Of a stretch of DNA of 10,547 nt, positions 1 to 6,627 are shown piece after piece. A model generated the notes under the pieces. The model searched no databases and had not been told where the DNA came from. It worked only from the letters and a program-made list of their open reading frames with translations. The translations under genes and the position numbers were made by a program. Each line of letters starts with the position of its first letter. Position 1 is the first letter of the stretch. The stretch comes from Clostridiales bacterium (GTDB taxonomy: Bacteria > Bacillota > Clostridia > Oscillospirales > Acutalibacteraceae), in NCBI GenBank assembly GCA_021200075.1, contig JAJQGZ010000153.1, positions 1-10,547 of the forward strand, in the 5' to 3' direction.

Positions 1-1
1 C

Positions 2-295
2 TTTAAACCTGAGTTGAAAATTATTGCGCAGATTTATAAGGTCGGTATTCCCACATTTGTTATGCAGACAATGAGCAGTGTTATGATAATTTTTATGAAT
101 AAAATTTTGTTTCTTGAATCTTCAACGGCTGTTGCGTTTTACGGTATTTATTACAAGCTGTATACATTTGTTTATATGCCTGTCAGTGGTCTTGCGCAGG
201 GGCTTATACCCATTGTCGGTTATAATTACGGCGCAGGGTTATATTCAAGGGTTAAAAAAGCTTTTTCGTTACTCTTGTTACATCAATCGGTATAA
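2..295 (+). pseudogene. MATE-family efflux transporter, upstream fragment (open at the window edge, frameshifted)
   Basis: This is a middle portion of a multidrug/toxic-compound (MATE) exporter, an inner-membrane antiporter that uses a Na+ or H+ gradient to expel cationic compounds. The frame is open from base 2, so the true start lies upstream of the window. The fragment has hydrophobic segments and the MATE-like stretch GLAQGLIPIVGYNYGAG, followed by RVKKAF, which usually sits at the start of a cytoplasmic loop and helix. After this the frame runs into a TAA at 293-295, too early for a family of about 450 residues. The family sequence resumes in the next frame (see the 295-654 entry), so a single base appears to be missing between about 256 and 267, next to runs of six A (254-259) and five T (262-266). 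It may be a true pseudogene or a sequencing/assembly error. The family call is good; the functional state is unknown. Confidence 0.75.
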
Positions 296-654
296 TGCTT
301 GTCGGTGCTGTTTTGTGTTTTGCTTTGCCTAATCAGCCTTTGAGCCTTTACAGCGCAAGCAGCGAAATGCTTTCTTTCGGAGTTAAAGCGCTCAGAATTT
401 TAGCTCTGACCTTTCCGTTTGCGGCAGTTACTATTATTTCCGGCTTTGCCTGTTCGGGTATGGGCAACGGAGTTGTCAGTATGGTTGGCACGCTTTTGCG
501 GCAACTTTTGATTTTAATACCTGTTGCATATTTGTTTTATATGTGTTTCGGATTTGGCTATGTTTGGTACGCTTCCTGGGTTTCGGAAATTATTGCCGCC
601 GTCTACGCTGTATTTGCTGTAAAAAGGCAGTTTAAAAAGCTTAAAAACGATTAA
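295..654 (+). pseudogene. MATE-family efflux transporter, C-terminal fragment
   Basis: This continues the MATE protein in the frame one base earlier. The frame is open from 256, just after a TAA at 253-255. Joining the two frames at about 265 gives RVKKAFFVTLVTSIGIM, a plausible MATE helix. The first ATG in this frame is at 295, but no Shine-Dalgarno sequence precedes it, so independent translation is unlikely. The fragment has about four hydrophobic segments, including the FACSGMGNG loop and a LLRQLLILIPVAYLF helix typical of the C-terminal MATE half. It ends with a basic tail (VKRQFKKLKND), as expected for the natural C-terminus. With the upstream fragment about 217 residues are visible, roughly half of a normal MATE protein. 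No convincing terminator follows. The next gene has its own promoter, so this gene probably belongs to an earlier transcription unit. Confidence 0.72.
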
Positions 655-717
655 AATAAAATATATGTCAGCTTTTTAGATATACCCATTTTCTTTGTTT
701 TTATCATATGGATATTG

Positions 718-746
718 TTGACAAAAACGCTTTATTTTGCTATACT
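718..746 (+). promoter_or_regulatory. Sigma-A-type promoter of the ABC exporter operon
   Basis: The -35 box TTGACA (718-723) is a perfect consensus match. After exactly 17 bases comes TATACT (741-746), five of six matches to TATAAT. TGC directly before the -10 box gives the TGn extended -10 element. The predicted transcription start is about 752-755, leaving a leader of about 120 bases before the first ABC gene. A promoter this strong ahead of a drug-exporter pair would normally be held in check, by a repressor or by attenuation; sequence candidates for both are listed separately. Confidence 0.8.
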
Positions 747-757
747 TTTATCAAACA

Positions 758-790
758 ATGGCATATGTATGCCGAAATCGTAATATTTAA
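758..790 (+). CDS. Possible 10-codon leader peptide ahead of the attenuator hairpin
   Basis: ATG at 758 opens a short frame, MAYVCRNRNI, that stops with TAA at 788-790, exactly at the base of the hairpin at 789-822. The predicted transcription start is only about 5 bases upstream, so there is no room for a ribosome binding site and translation would have to be nearly leaderless. That is a serious weakness. The position of the stop codon is what makes it notable: a ribosome pausing at the end of this frame would cover the left arm of the hairpin. It is inference, with no homology support. The overlapping 765-869 frame is an alternative leader. Confidence 0.22.
   Translation: MAYVCRNRNI
760..773. 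promoter_or_regulatory. Candidate operator palindrome just downstream of the promoter
   Basis: GGCATA-TG-TATGCC is a perfect 6-base inverted repeat around a 2-base centre, lying about 7-20 bases after the predicted transcription start. A regulator dimer bound there would block transcription. A related imperfect palindrome, TATCATATGGATA (702-714), sits just upstream of the -35 box and shares the CATATG core. No regulator gene lies in the window. In the RNA the same bases could form a small hairpin, so operator and leader-hairpin readings compete. This is inference from symmetry and position only. Confidence 0.35.
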
Positions 791-869
791 GCGGCGTAGG
801 GTTTTATTACTCCTCGCCGTTTGTTATAGTTTTATATATTTTACAAATACAGTTACCGAAAACAGGTGA
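765..869 (+). CDS. Possible 34-residue leader protein overlapping the ABC gene's ribosome binding site
   Basis: ATG at 765 opens a 34-codon frame ending in TGA at 867-869. The product has a short polar start, a KRRR cluster and then a hydrophobic run (VLLLLAVCYSFIYF), so it would look like a tiny membrane-inserting peptide. Its codons run through the whole hairpin at 789-822, and its stop codon lies inside the AGGTGAT ribosome binding site of the ABC gene, which would allow translational coupling. No good ribosome binding site precedes the ATG. In B. subtilis the small gene bmrB plays such a leader role ahead of bmrCD; the similarity here is positional only and I cannot show homology. It may be a chance frame. 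Confidence 0.25.
   Translation: MYAEIVIFKRRRVLLLLAVCYSFIYFTNTVTENR
789..822 (+). terminator. Leader hairpin, candidate attenuator of the ABC operon
   Basis: CGGCG (792-796) pairs with CGCCG (815-819) and AGG (798-800) pairs with CCT (812-814), with U797 bulged and an 11-base loop. AAG (789-791) and TTT (820-822) extend the stem using one G-U pair. A U-rich but imperfect run follows (TTTGTTATAGTTTT). The hairpin lies between the promoter and the coding region, so it would act as an attenuator and not as an operon-end terminator. A competing stem exists: TATGCCG (768-774) can pair with CGGCGTA (792-798) through 7 pairs including one G-U, which would dissolve this hairpin. Confidence 0.42.
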
Positions 870-870
870 T
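864..870 (+). promoter_or_regulatory. Ribosome binding site that fixes the TTG start of the first ABC gene
   Basis: AGGTGAT is a seven-base match to the anti-Shine-Dalgarno end of 16S rRNA, six bases before TTG at 877. It supports this rare start codon, since no ATG is suitably placed. It overlaps the stop codon (TGA, 867-869) of the possible 34-codon leader frame. Confidence 0.75.
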
Positions 871-876
871 GTTTTT

Positions 877-2601
877 TTGAAAAAGCTTACAATTTACCTC
901 AAAGATTATATCAAGGAATCAATACTTGCACCGCTGCTTAAACTGCTTGAAGCTACATTTGAGCTTATCGTTCCTCTTGTTATTGCTTCAATAATAGACA
1001 CCGGAATAAAAAATTCCGATAAATCCTATATCCTCGGCAGGGGAGGTATCCTTGTTTTGCTTGCCCTTGTAGGTATAGTCGCCGCAATAAGCGCACAGTA
1101 TTTTGCGGCAAAGGCGGCGTCGGGTTTCGGCAGGCAGTTACTGCACGCTTTATATGAAAAAATACAGTCACTCTCATTCAACGAGCTTGATAAGCTCGGC
1201 ACATCTTCGCTTATTACAAGAATGACCGCAGACGCAACGCAGGTTCAAAACGGAGTAAATCTTATTTTGCGTTTGCTTTTTCGTTCTCCGTTTATTGTTG
1301 TCGGTGCAACGGTTATGGCGTTTTTTATTGATGTTAAATGTGCGTTGATATTTGTTGTTGCCGTATTGTTCCTTTCTGTTGTGGTATTCGGAATAACCGC
1401 CTACACTGTTCCCAAGCATAAGGATGTTCAAAGTCATCTTGATTCTGTAACACTTATTACAAGAGAAAATCTTGAGGGTGCAAGAGTTATAAGGGCATTT
1501 ACAAATGAGGAAAATGAAATTGCCGAGTTTAAAAACAGAAATACAGCTCTCTCAAATTTGCAAAAGGGAGTAGGCAAAATTTCCGCTCTTTTAAATCCCC
1601 TTACTTATGTTATTATCAATATTGCAATAGTTGTTCTTATATATTCCGGAGCAATTAGAGTAAATATCGGCGATCTTACCCAGGGCGAGGTTGTTGCTTT
1701 GTATAATTATATGAGCCAGATACTTGTGGAGCTGATTAAGCTTGCAACGTTCATTGTCACTGTTACAAAGTCCTTTGCCTGTGCTGACAGAATCAGTGCT
1801 GTTTTTGATATGGAAAGCACGCTTGAACATAATAATTCAAACGGTAAAACATCAAACAGCTTTGTTGAATTTGAAAATGTATCGCTGAAATATCAATCTG
1901 CAAGTGCAGAGTCACTCTGTAATATCAGCTTTAAAGCCGAGAAGGGTGAAATAATAGGAATTATAGGCGGTACAGGTTCGGGTAAATCAAGTCTTGTATC
2001 TCTTATACCGCATTTTTACGATGCAACAAAGGGCACGGTCTATGTCGGCGGTAAGGATGTTAAATCATATGACGATGATGAGCTCAGACTGAAATGCGGA
2101 TATGTTCAACAGAGAGCTGTGCTGTTTAAGGGTACTGTCAGAGATAATATGAAATGGGGATTAAAAACTGTAAGCGACGAGGAAATAATTACCGCTTTAA
2201 AAAATGCCCAAGTCTATGAGACAATTTTGGAAAAAGGCAGACTTGATTATTATATTGAGCAAAATGGCGCCAATCTTTCCGGCGGACAAAAACAGCGTCT
2301 TTCGATTGCGAGAGCGCTTGTAAGAAAGCCGGAAATACTTATTCTCGATGATTCTTCGTCAGCACTTGATTTCGCAACGGAGGCAAGGCTTCGTGATGTA
2401 ATATATTCTCTTGATTATAAGCCGACGGTATTCATTGTTTCTCAGCGTGCGTCGTCGGTTATGAGTGCAGATAAAATAATTGTTCTTGAAGACGGTGAAT
2501 GTGCGGGGTTTGGTACGCACGAGGAGCTTCTTACCGATTGTACGGTTTATCAGGAAATTTACTATTCGCAATTTTCGGAGGAAAAGGCTGATGGACAGTA
2601 A
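877..2601 (+). CDS. Heterodimeric ABC multidrug exporter, degenerate-site subunit (BmrC/TM287-like)
   Basis: A 574-residue half-transporter: an inner-membrane domain of six helices (about residues 15-310) fused to an ATPase domain (about 328-570). It probably pairs with the next gene product to export drugs or lipophilic metabolites. Visible motifs are Walker A GGTGSGKS (364-371), Q-loop around Q411/Q412, signature LSGGQ (467-471) and Walker B ILILDD (487-492). The catalytic glutamate after Walker B is an aspartate (D492), and the switch histidine is a glutamine (VSQRAS, Q523). These are hallmarks of the degenerate-site partner in heterodimeric exporters, not damage. The start is TTG at 877, set by AGGTGAT six bases upstream. 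The stop overlaps the next gene by 11 bases, indicating coupled translation. It is expressed from the promoter at 718-746. The drug specificity cannot be read from the sequence. Confidence 0.93.
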   Translation: MKKLTIYLKDYIKESILAPLLKLLEATFELIVPLVIASIIDTGIKNSDKSYILGRGGILVLLALVGIVAAISAQYFAAKAASGFGRQLLHALYEKIQSLSFNELDKLGTSSLITRMTADATQVQNGVNLILRLLFRSPFIVVGATVMAFFIDVKCALIFVVAVLFLSVVVFGITAYTVPKHKDVQSHLDSVTLITRENLEGARVIRAFTNEENEIAEFKNRNTALSNLQKGVGKISALLNPLTYVIINIAIVVLIYSGAIRVNIGDLTQGEVVALYNYMSQILVELIKLATFIVTVTKSFACADRISAVFDMESTLEHNNSNGKTSNSFVEFENVSLKYQSASAESLCNISFKAEKGEIIGIIGGTGSGKSSLVSLIPHFYDATKGTVYVGGKDVKSYDDDELRLKCGYVQQRAVLFKGTVRDNMKWGLKTVSDEEIITALKNAQVYETILEKGRLDYYIEQNGANLSGGQKQRLSIARALVRKPEILILDDSSSALDFATEARLRDVIYSLDYKPTVFIVSQRASSVMSADKIIVLEDGECAGFGTHEELLTDCTVYQEIYYSQFSEEKADGQ

Positions 2602-4354
2602 AAATACATTGAAAAAAGTCTTTTCGTATATTGGAAAGTATAAATATTTTCTTTTGCTTTCTCTTCTGCTTGCTGCCGTCAGCGTTGCGCTTACGCTCTA
2701 TGCACCGATACTTGTGGGTAAAGCCATTGACTGCATTGTCGATTTCCGGAATGTTGATTTTGAAAGTATTGCTTCAATTCTCATTAAAATTGCTGTAATT
2801 GTCTGTATTACGGGAATTATTCAGTGGCTTATGAACATCTGTAATAATAAGATTTCATATAATGTATCAAGAGATTTGAGGGAAAAAGCGTTTGAAAAAA
2901 TACAAATATTACCCTGTTCTTATTTGGATTCCCATTCAAACGGTGATATAGTCAGCAGAGTTATCAGTGATGTTGACCAGCTTTCCGACGGACTTCTTAT
3001 GGGATTTACACAACTTTTTACCGGAGTTATCACAATAATCGGAACTCTCGCATTTATGTTCTCGGTTAATGTTTGGATAACTCTTGTGGTTGTATTTGTT
3101 ACTCCGCTGTCTTTCTTTATAGCAGGTTTTGTTGCGAAAAAAACATACAAGATGTTTTCGCTCCAATCATCCGCTAGAGGCGAGCAGACAGCTTTTATCG
3201 ATGAAATGATTTCCAATCAAAAGGTGGCAGATGCGTACTCAATGGACGGTGAAAATCTCAAGCGATTTGACGAGATAAACGACCGTCTTGCAGATTCCTC
3301 GCTGAAAGCTACATTTTATTCTTCAATTACAAACCCGGCAACAAGATTCGTAAACAGTATAGCTTATGCCGGAGTTGCACTTTTCGGCGCTTTGCTTGCG
3401 GTGCGGGGAGATGCCGGGATAACCATCGGCGTTCTTTCGTGTTTCTTGTCATATGCCAATCAGTATACAAAACCCTTCAATGAGATAAGTTCGGTTATTA
3501 CAGAGCTTCAAAATGCTCTTGCCTGTGCTTCTCGAATTTTAAAGTTGATTGAAGAGGAACCGGTAACGCCGGATTCTCCCGATGCTGTCGAGCTTGAACG
3601 GGCGAGCGGAGATATTCAGATAAATTCCCTTAAATTTTCATACACTCCCGAAAAGGAGCTTATAAAAGATCTTAATCTCAGCGTGAGAAAGGGAATGACC
3701 GTTGCAATTGTCGGGTCGACAGGCTGCGGCAAAACAACGATTATAAATCTTCTTATGCGCTTTTACGATGCAAACTCGGGTAAAATTTCCGTTGACGGTA
3801 TTAATATTCTTGATATTACAAGGAAATCACTTCGTCAAAATTTCGGTATGGTATTGCAGGATACTTGGCTTAAAAGCTCAAGTATTGCCGATAATATTCG
3901 TCTCGGTAATCCAGACGCAACCGATGAAGAAGTTATTGCCGCCGCAAAAAAAGCGCACTCTCACTCCTTTATCAAACGATTACCCGACGGATATGATACT
4001 GTGATAGGTGAGGACGGCGGCTCTCTTTCGCAGGGACAGAAGCAACTTTTATGTATTACCAGACTTATGCTTTCACCGCCGCCAATACTCATTCTTGACG
4101 AGGCTACTTCTTTGATTGATACAAGAACGGAAATTAAGATTCAACAGGCTTTTGCAACGCTTATGAAAGGACGAACTGCCTTTATAGTGGCTCACAGATT
4201 GTCCACAATAAAAAATGCCGATATTATTCTTGTAATGAAAGACGGCGATATTATCGAACAGGGGAATCACGAGGAATTATTTGCTGAAAAAGGACTTTAT
4301 TATAACTTGTACAATTCTCAGTTTCCTAATGTTCATACAGCTGATTTGAACTAA
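2591..4354 (+). CDS. Heterodimeric ABC multidrug exporter, consensus-site subunit (BmrD/TM288-like)
   Basis: This 587-residue half-transporter is the partner of the preceding gene product. The membrane domain spans about residues 15-310 and the ATPase domain about 340-575. Motifs: Walker A GSTGCGKT (375-382), Q-loop Q423, Walker B ILILDEAT with catalytic E504, and switch histidine H535 in VAHRLS. The signature motif is LSQGQ (479-483) instead of LSGGQ. In a heterodimer each ATP site combines Walker motifs of one subunit with the signature of the other. The odd signature here therefore joins the D492/Q523 half of the partner, giving one degenerate and one intact site. ATG at 2591 was chosen because GGAGG (2577-2581) lies nine bases upstream; the frame also opens further upstream, but inside the first gene. 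A hairpin terminator follows 26 bases after the stop. Confidence 0.93.
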   Translation: MDSKNTLKKVFSYIGKYKYFLLLSLLLAAVSVALTLYAPILVGKAIDCIVDFRNVDFESIASILIKIAVIVCITGIIQWLMNICNNKISYNVSRDLREKAFEKIQILPCSYLDSHSNGDIVSRVISDVDQLSDGLLMGFTQLFTGVITIIGTLAFMFSVNVWITLVVVFVTPLSFFIAGFVAKKTYKMFSLQSSARGEQTAFIDEMISNQKVADAYSMDGENLKRFDEINDRLADSSLKATFYSSITNPATRFVNSIAYAGVALFGALLAVRGDAGITIGVLSCFLSYANQYTKPFNEISSVITELQNALACASRILKLIEEEPVTPDSPDAVELERASGDIQINSLKFSYTPEKELIKDLNLSVRKGMTVAIVGSTGCGKTTIINLLMRFYDANSGKISVDGINILDITRKSLRQNFGMVLQDTWLKSSSIADNIRLGNPDATDEEVIAAAKKAHSHSFIKRLPDGYDTVIGEDGGSLSQGQKQLLCITRLMLSPPPILILDEATSLIDTRTEIKIQQAFATLMKGRTAFIVAHRLSTIKNADIILVMKDGDIIEQGNHEELFAEKGLYYNLYNSQFPNVHTADLN

Positions 4355-4380
4355 TTAATTGGCGGATTTTACAAAATTAC

Positions 4381-4420
4381 AGCGGTCGGTAACACAGATA
4401 AATGTTACCGACCGCTTTTT
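4381..4420. terminator. Strong hairpin terminator between convergent operons
   Basis: AGCGGTCGGTAAC (4381-4393) and GTTACCGACCGCT (4404-4416) form a perfect 13-base-pair stem with a 10-base loop, followed by a run of T (4416-4420). It ends the plus-strand ABC operon. The minus-strand sulfatase gene ends 12 bases away at 4433, converging on the same hairpin. Read from that side the stem is followed by GTAATTTTG, a weaker U-rich run, so it may work in both directions. Confidence 0.92.
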
Positions 4421-4432
4421 ACACATTAAATA

Positions 4433-5761
4433 TTATTTTTTCTTAACTCGCAGAGCCGGGAGAATTACCGGCGGTTCTTCACCTGCATTGGTCATCTGTT
4501 TTATAAGAAGATATTTCAGCTCCTGTCTTACATTTGCGTATCTGTGGTCTTTGATTAGATTATTTTTTTCGCATGGGTCTAATTTTAAATCATACAGGTA
4601 TTCCTCAAAATACGGTTTTGCCGTGCTGTGTATATAGCCTGTAGGCGCAAGGTCGCCGACGGAGTATTTGAATCTTTCGGTTCTTATTGCACGGGAACAG
4701 GAGGCTTCGCTTACTTGAATAAATACGCAGTCTCTCTTTTTGTCGGGAGCGTTTATCTGCTGAGTAAGGTCAACTCCCATATAGCTTTTCGGTATTGGTA
4801 TTCCTGCAAGGGAAAGAAGCGTCGGCGGCATATCAATAAGCGACGATAACCTTGTTTCCGTTTTACCGCCATCAAATCCTCCGCCTTTTATTATAAGCGG
4901 CGTATGGGTTGAGCTTTCGTGACAGCTTCGTTTATATTCCAAATTTCTTGTTTTAAAATGACAGCCGTGATCGGATGTATAAATTATTATTGTGTCGTCA
5001 TACAAATTAAGTTCTTTGAGCTTGTCAACAAGCCTGCCTACATTGTAATCAAGTCTGTTAATTGCCGAAATATAATCGGGGAGCATCTCGTTATAATCGC
5101 CCTTAAACGGTGTTAAATCGTCGGGGATAGGGTAGTCTTTGTATTTTTCAACAGTTTCCTTGTAACCCTCAAAGCAATGTCTGTCATTTTGGTGATGCGG
5201 TTCAAGCTGACTCACAAACATAAAAAACGGCTTATCTTTATTCCTGTTTTTTTCAAGATATTCAAGAGTATAGTCGTTTATACAATCCGCTCGATACCCT
5301 TTAAAATAAAGCTTGTTGCCGTCTGTGTCAAAGATATATCCGTTATATCCGTGCGATGTAAACTCAAGCACATCGGCGCCTCTCCAATATTGATATTCGC
5401 CTTGCTTATTTTTGGGAACGGCTTTGCTTTCACAGTGCAGACCTATTCCCGGCAGTCTGTTTGAGGCTAAATGCCACTTGCCGATATATGCGGTTTCATA
5501 TCCTGCTTCGTTAAAATAGTGAGCAAGCGGAGTTATATCGTCGGGTAGCGGTATTCCGTTGTAGCAGCATCCGTTTTGTGTTGCATATACTCCGGTTTGC
5601 AGGCAAGCTCTTGCAGGGCCGCAGACAGGCTGGCAGGTAAAATTGTTTTCAAATTTTACTCCCTCTTTTGCAAGCGAGCATAGATTGGGTGTAACTTCTT
5701 CGTTTACTGTGTCCCATCTTTGCTGATCGGAAAAATAAAAAATAATATTTTTTTGCTTCAT
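4433..5761 (-). CDS. Cytoplasmic cysteine-type sulfatase
   Basis: A 442-residue member of the sulfatase/alkaline phosphatase superfamily, which hydrolyses sulfate esters. The active-site motif C-x-P-x-R appears as CGPAR (residues 47-51) followed by ACLQTG. In this family the cysteine is converted to formylglycine, in anaerobes by a radical-SAM maturase (anSME) not present in this window. Other family marks are the N-terminal metal site SDQQR (D12, Q13), GKWH (94-97, with K95) and the second metal site SDHG (D264, H265). There is no signal peptide: the protein starts MKQKNIIFYF directly at the first beta strand, so it probably acts in the cytoplasm on an imported substrate. The ATG at 5761 has AAGGAG (5778-5773) 11 bases upstream, slightly far but usable. 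It is the third gene of a minus-strand run, 41 bases after the TauE/SafE gene. The substrate (sugar, phenol or choline sulfate) cannot be decided. Confidence 0.92.
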   Translation of the reverse strand: MKQKNIIFYFSDQQRWDTVNEEVTPNLCSLAKEGVKFENNFTCQPVCGPARACLQTGVYATQNGCCYNGIPLPDDITPLAHYFNEAGYETAYIGKWHLASNRLPGIGLHCESKAVPKNKQGEYQYWRGADVLEFTSHGYNGYIFDTDGNKLYFKGYRADCINDYTLEYLEKNRNKDKPFFMFVSQLEPHHQNDRHCFEGYKETVEKYKDYPIPDDLTPFKGDYNEMLPDYISAINRLDYNVGRLVDKLKELNLYDDTIIIYTSDHGCHFKTRNLEYKRSCHESSTHTPLIIKGGGFDGGKTETRLSSLIDMPPTLLSLAGIPIPKSYMGVDLTQQINAPDKKRDCVFIQVSEASCSRAIRTERFKYSVGDLAPTGYIHSTAKPYFEEYLYDLKLDPCEKNNLIKDHRYANVRQELKYLLIKQMTNAGEEPPVILPALRVKKK

Positions 5762-5802
5762 AGTTTAGTATACTCCTTGTAAAGTTCGGTAATTTCCGTA
5801 TC

Positions 5803-6594
5803 TTATACCAAAAAACCGACTACCGCATTGTATATGTTTATTATCCCGACTAAGCCTAAAACAACCGAAAAAACGGTTGTTATAAATTTATTTGACAGCT
5901 TTTTGTTCAGCCTTGAACCGATAAGCCCTCCGGCAACCGCAACAATTACGCAGGCGATTATTACGGGCAGATATTCCTTATAAGGTTCAAACCTGTTATC
6001 AATAAATATAGTTATCAGCTGCGTCAATCTGCTGCAAAAAATTATTGCTACTGAGTAGACCGCACTTTCCTTAACATTAAAGGAAAACAGGAGAACGAGA
6101 AATGCAGTGTTAATAGGCCCGCCGCCGATTCCGAGAAAAACGCTGATAAGACTGAGAACAAGTCCCGTTGCAATAATAGCGAAGCTGTTTGTAATTTTCA
6201 GCGATTTAATATTCTTTTGGTTTACATAAATTATAACGAAAATTATAAATGCAATTATTATAACAGCTTGAACGCCCTTTACAGTACCAGAATTAAACCG
6301 CTCAAGCGCAGAGTAAAATATTTTATTGCCTATAACTCCGCCTATTGCTCCGCCGAGGGATACAAGCCCTGCTGTTTTTTTATTTACTTCGGTTTTTGTT
6401 ATTATATGTTCGGTGAGCGAGCTTATACTCATTGCAAGCATTGCACAAGTGGAAATGAAACCGACAACCTCAACCGAATGATAGCCGATAAAATCAAGTA
6501 AAGGTTTAATGATAATTCCTCCGCCTATTCCCACAAGCGCACCGAGCGTACAGGCAATGAAGATTATTATACTGTAAACAACAATTATCACCAT
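5803..6594 (-). CDS. TauE/SafE-family membrane anion exporter
   Basis: A 263-residue, very hydrophobic protein with about eight predicted membrane segments. It has the internal two-fold repeat of the TauE/SafE family: GALVGIGGGIIIKPLL at residues 18-33 and SVFLGIGGGPINTAFL at 151-166. Some family members export sulfite, sulfoacetate or other sulfur compounds; many are uncharacterised. The gene lies between an FkbM-type gene (33 bases upstream) and a sulfatase gene (41 bases downstream) on the same strand, so export of the sulfate or sulfite freed by the sulfatase is a reasonable inference. The start is ATG at 6594, with GGAG (6604-6601) six bases upstream. The length is normal for the family. 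The membrane-family call is strong; the transported ion is not shown by the sequence. Confidence 0.88.
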   Translation of the reverse strand: MVIIVVYSIIIFIACTLGALVGIGGGIIIKPLLDFIGYHSVEVVGFISTCAMLAMSISSLTEHIITKTEVNKKTAGLVSLGGAIGGVIGNKIFYSALERFNSGTVKGVQAVIIIAFIIFVIIYVNQKNIKSLKITNSFAIIATGLVLSLISVFLGIGGGPINTAFLVLLFSFNVKESAVYSVAIIFCSRLTQLITIFIDNRFEPYKEYLPVIIACVIVAVAGGLIGSRLNKKLSNKFITTVFSVVLGLVGIINIYNAVVGFLV

Positions 6595-6627
6595 TTTTGT
6601 CTCCGTTAGTTTTTCATCATAATAATG

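Noticed and set aside
251..268. Programmed -1 frameshifting to make a full MATE protein
   Set aside because: The A run is read as GTT AAA AAA GCT, so slipping back would put the first tRNA on TAA; it does not fit the X XXY YYZ pattern, and no downstream stimulatory structure is evident. MATE genes are not known to use this.
633..678. Inverted repeat TAAAAAGCT / AGCTTTTTA around the MATE stop codon, as a terminator
   Set aside because: Nearly all A-T pairs with a 28-base loop; too unstable to claim as an intrinsic terminator.
2480..2590. Upstream extension of the second ABC gene
   Set aside because: The frame is open but lies within the first ABC gene. The extension lacks homology-like features, while ATG 2591 has a GGAGG nine bases upstream and starts at the usual N-terminus.
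2920..3216. Minus-strand open frames opposite the second ABC gene
   Set aside because: The composition and position match antisense shadows of the ABC membrane domain; nothing in them looks like a protein family.
4919..5464. Plus-strand open frames opposite the sulfatase gene
   Set aside because: They are shadows of a well-supported coding region, with no ribosome binding sites or recognisable domains.
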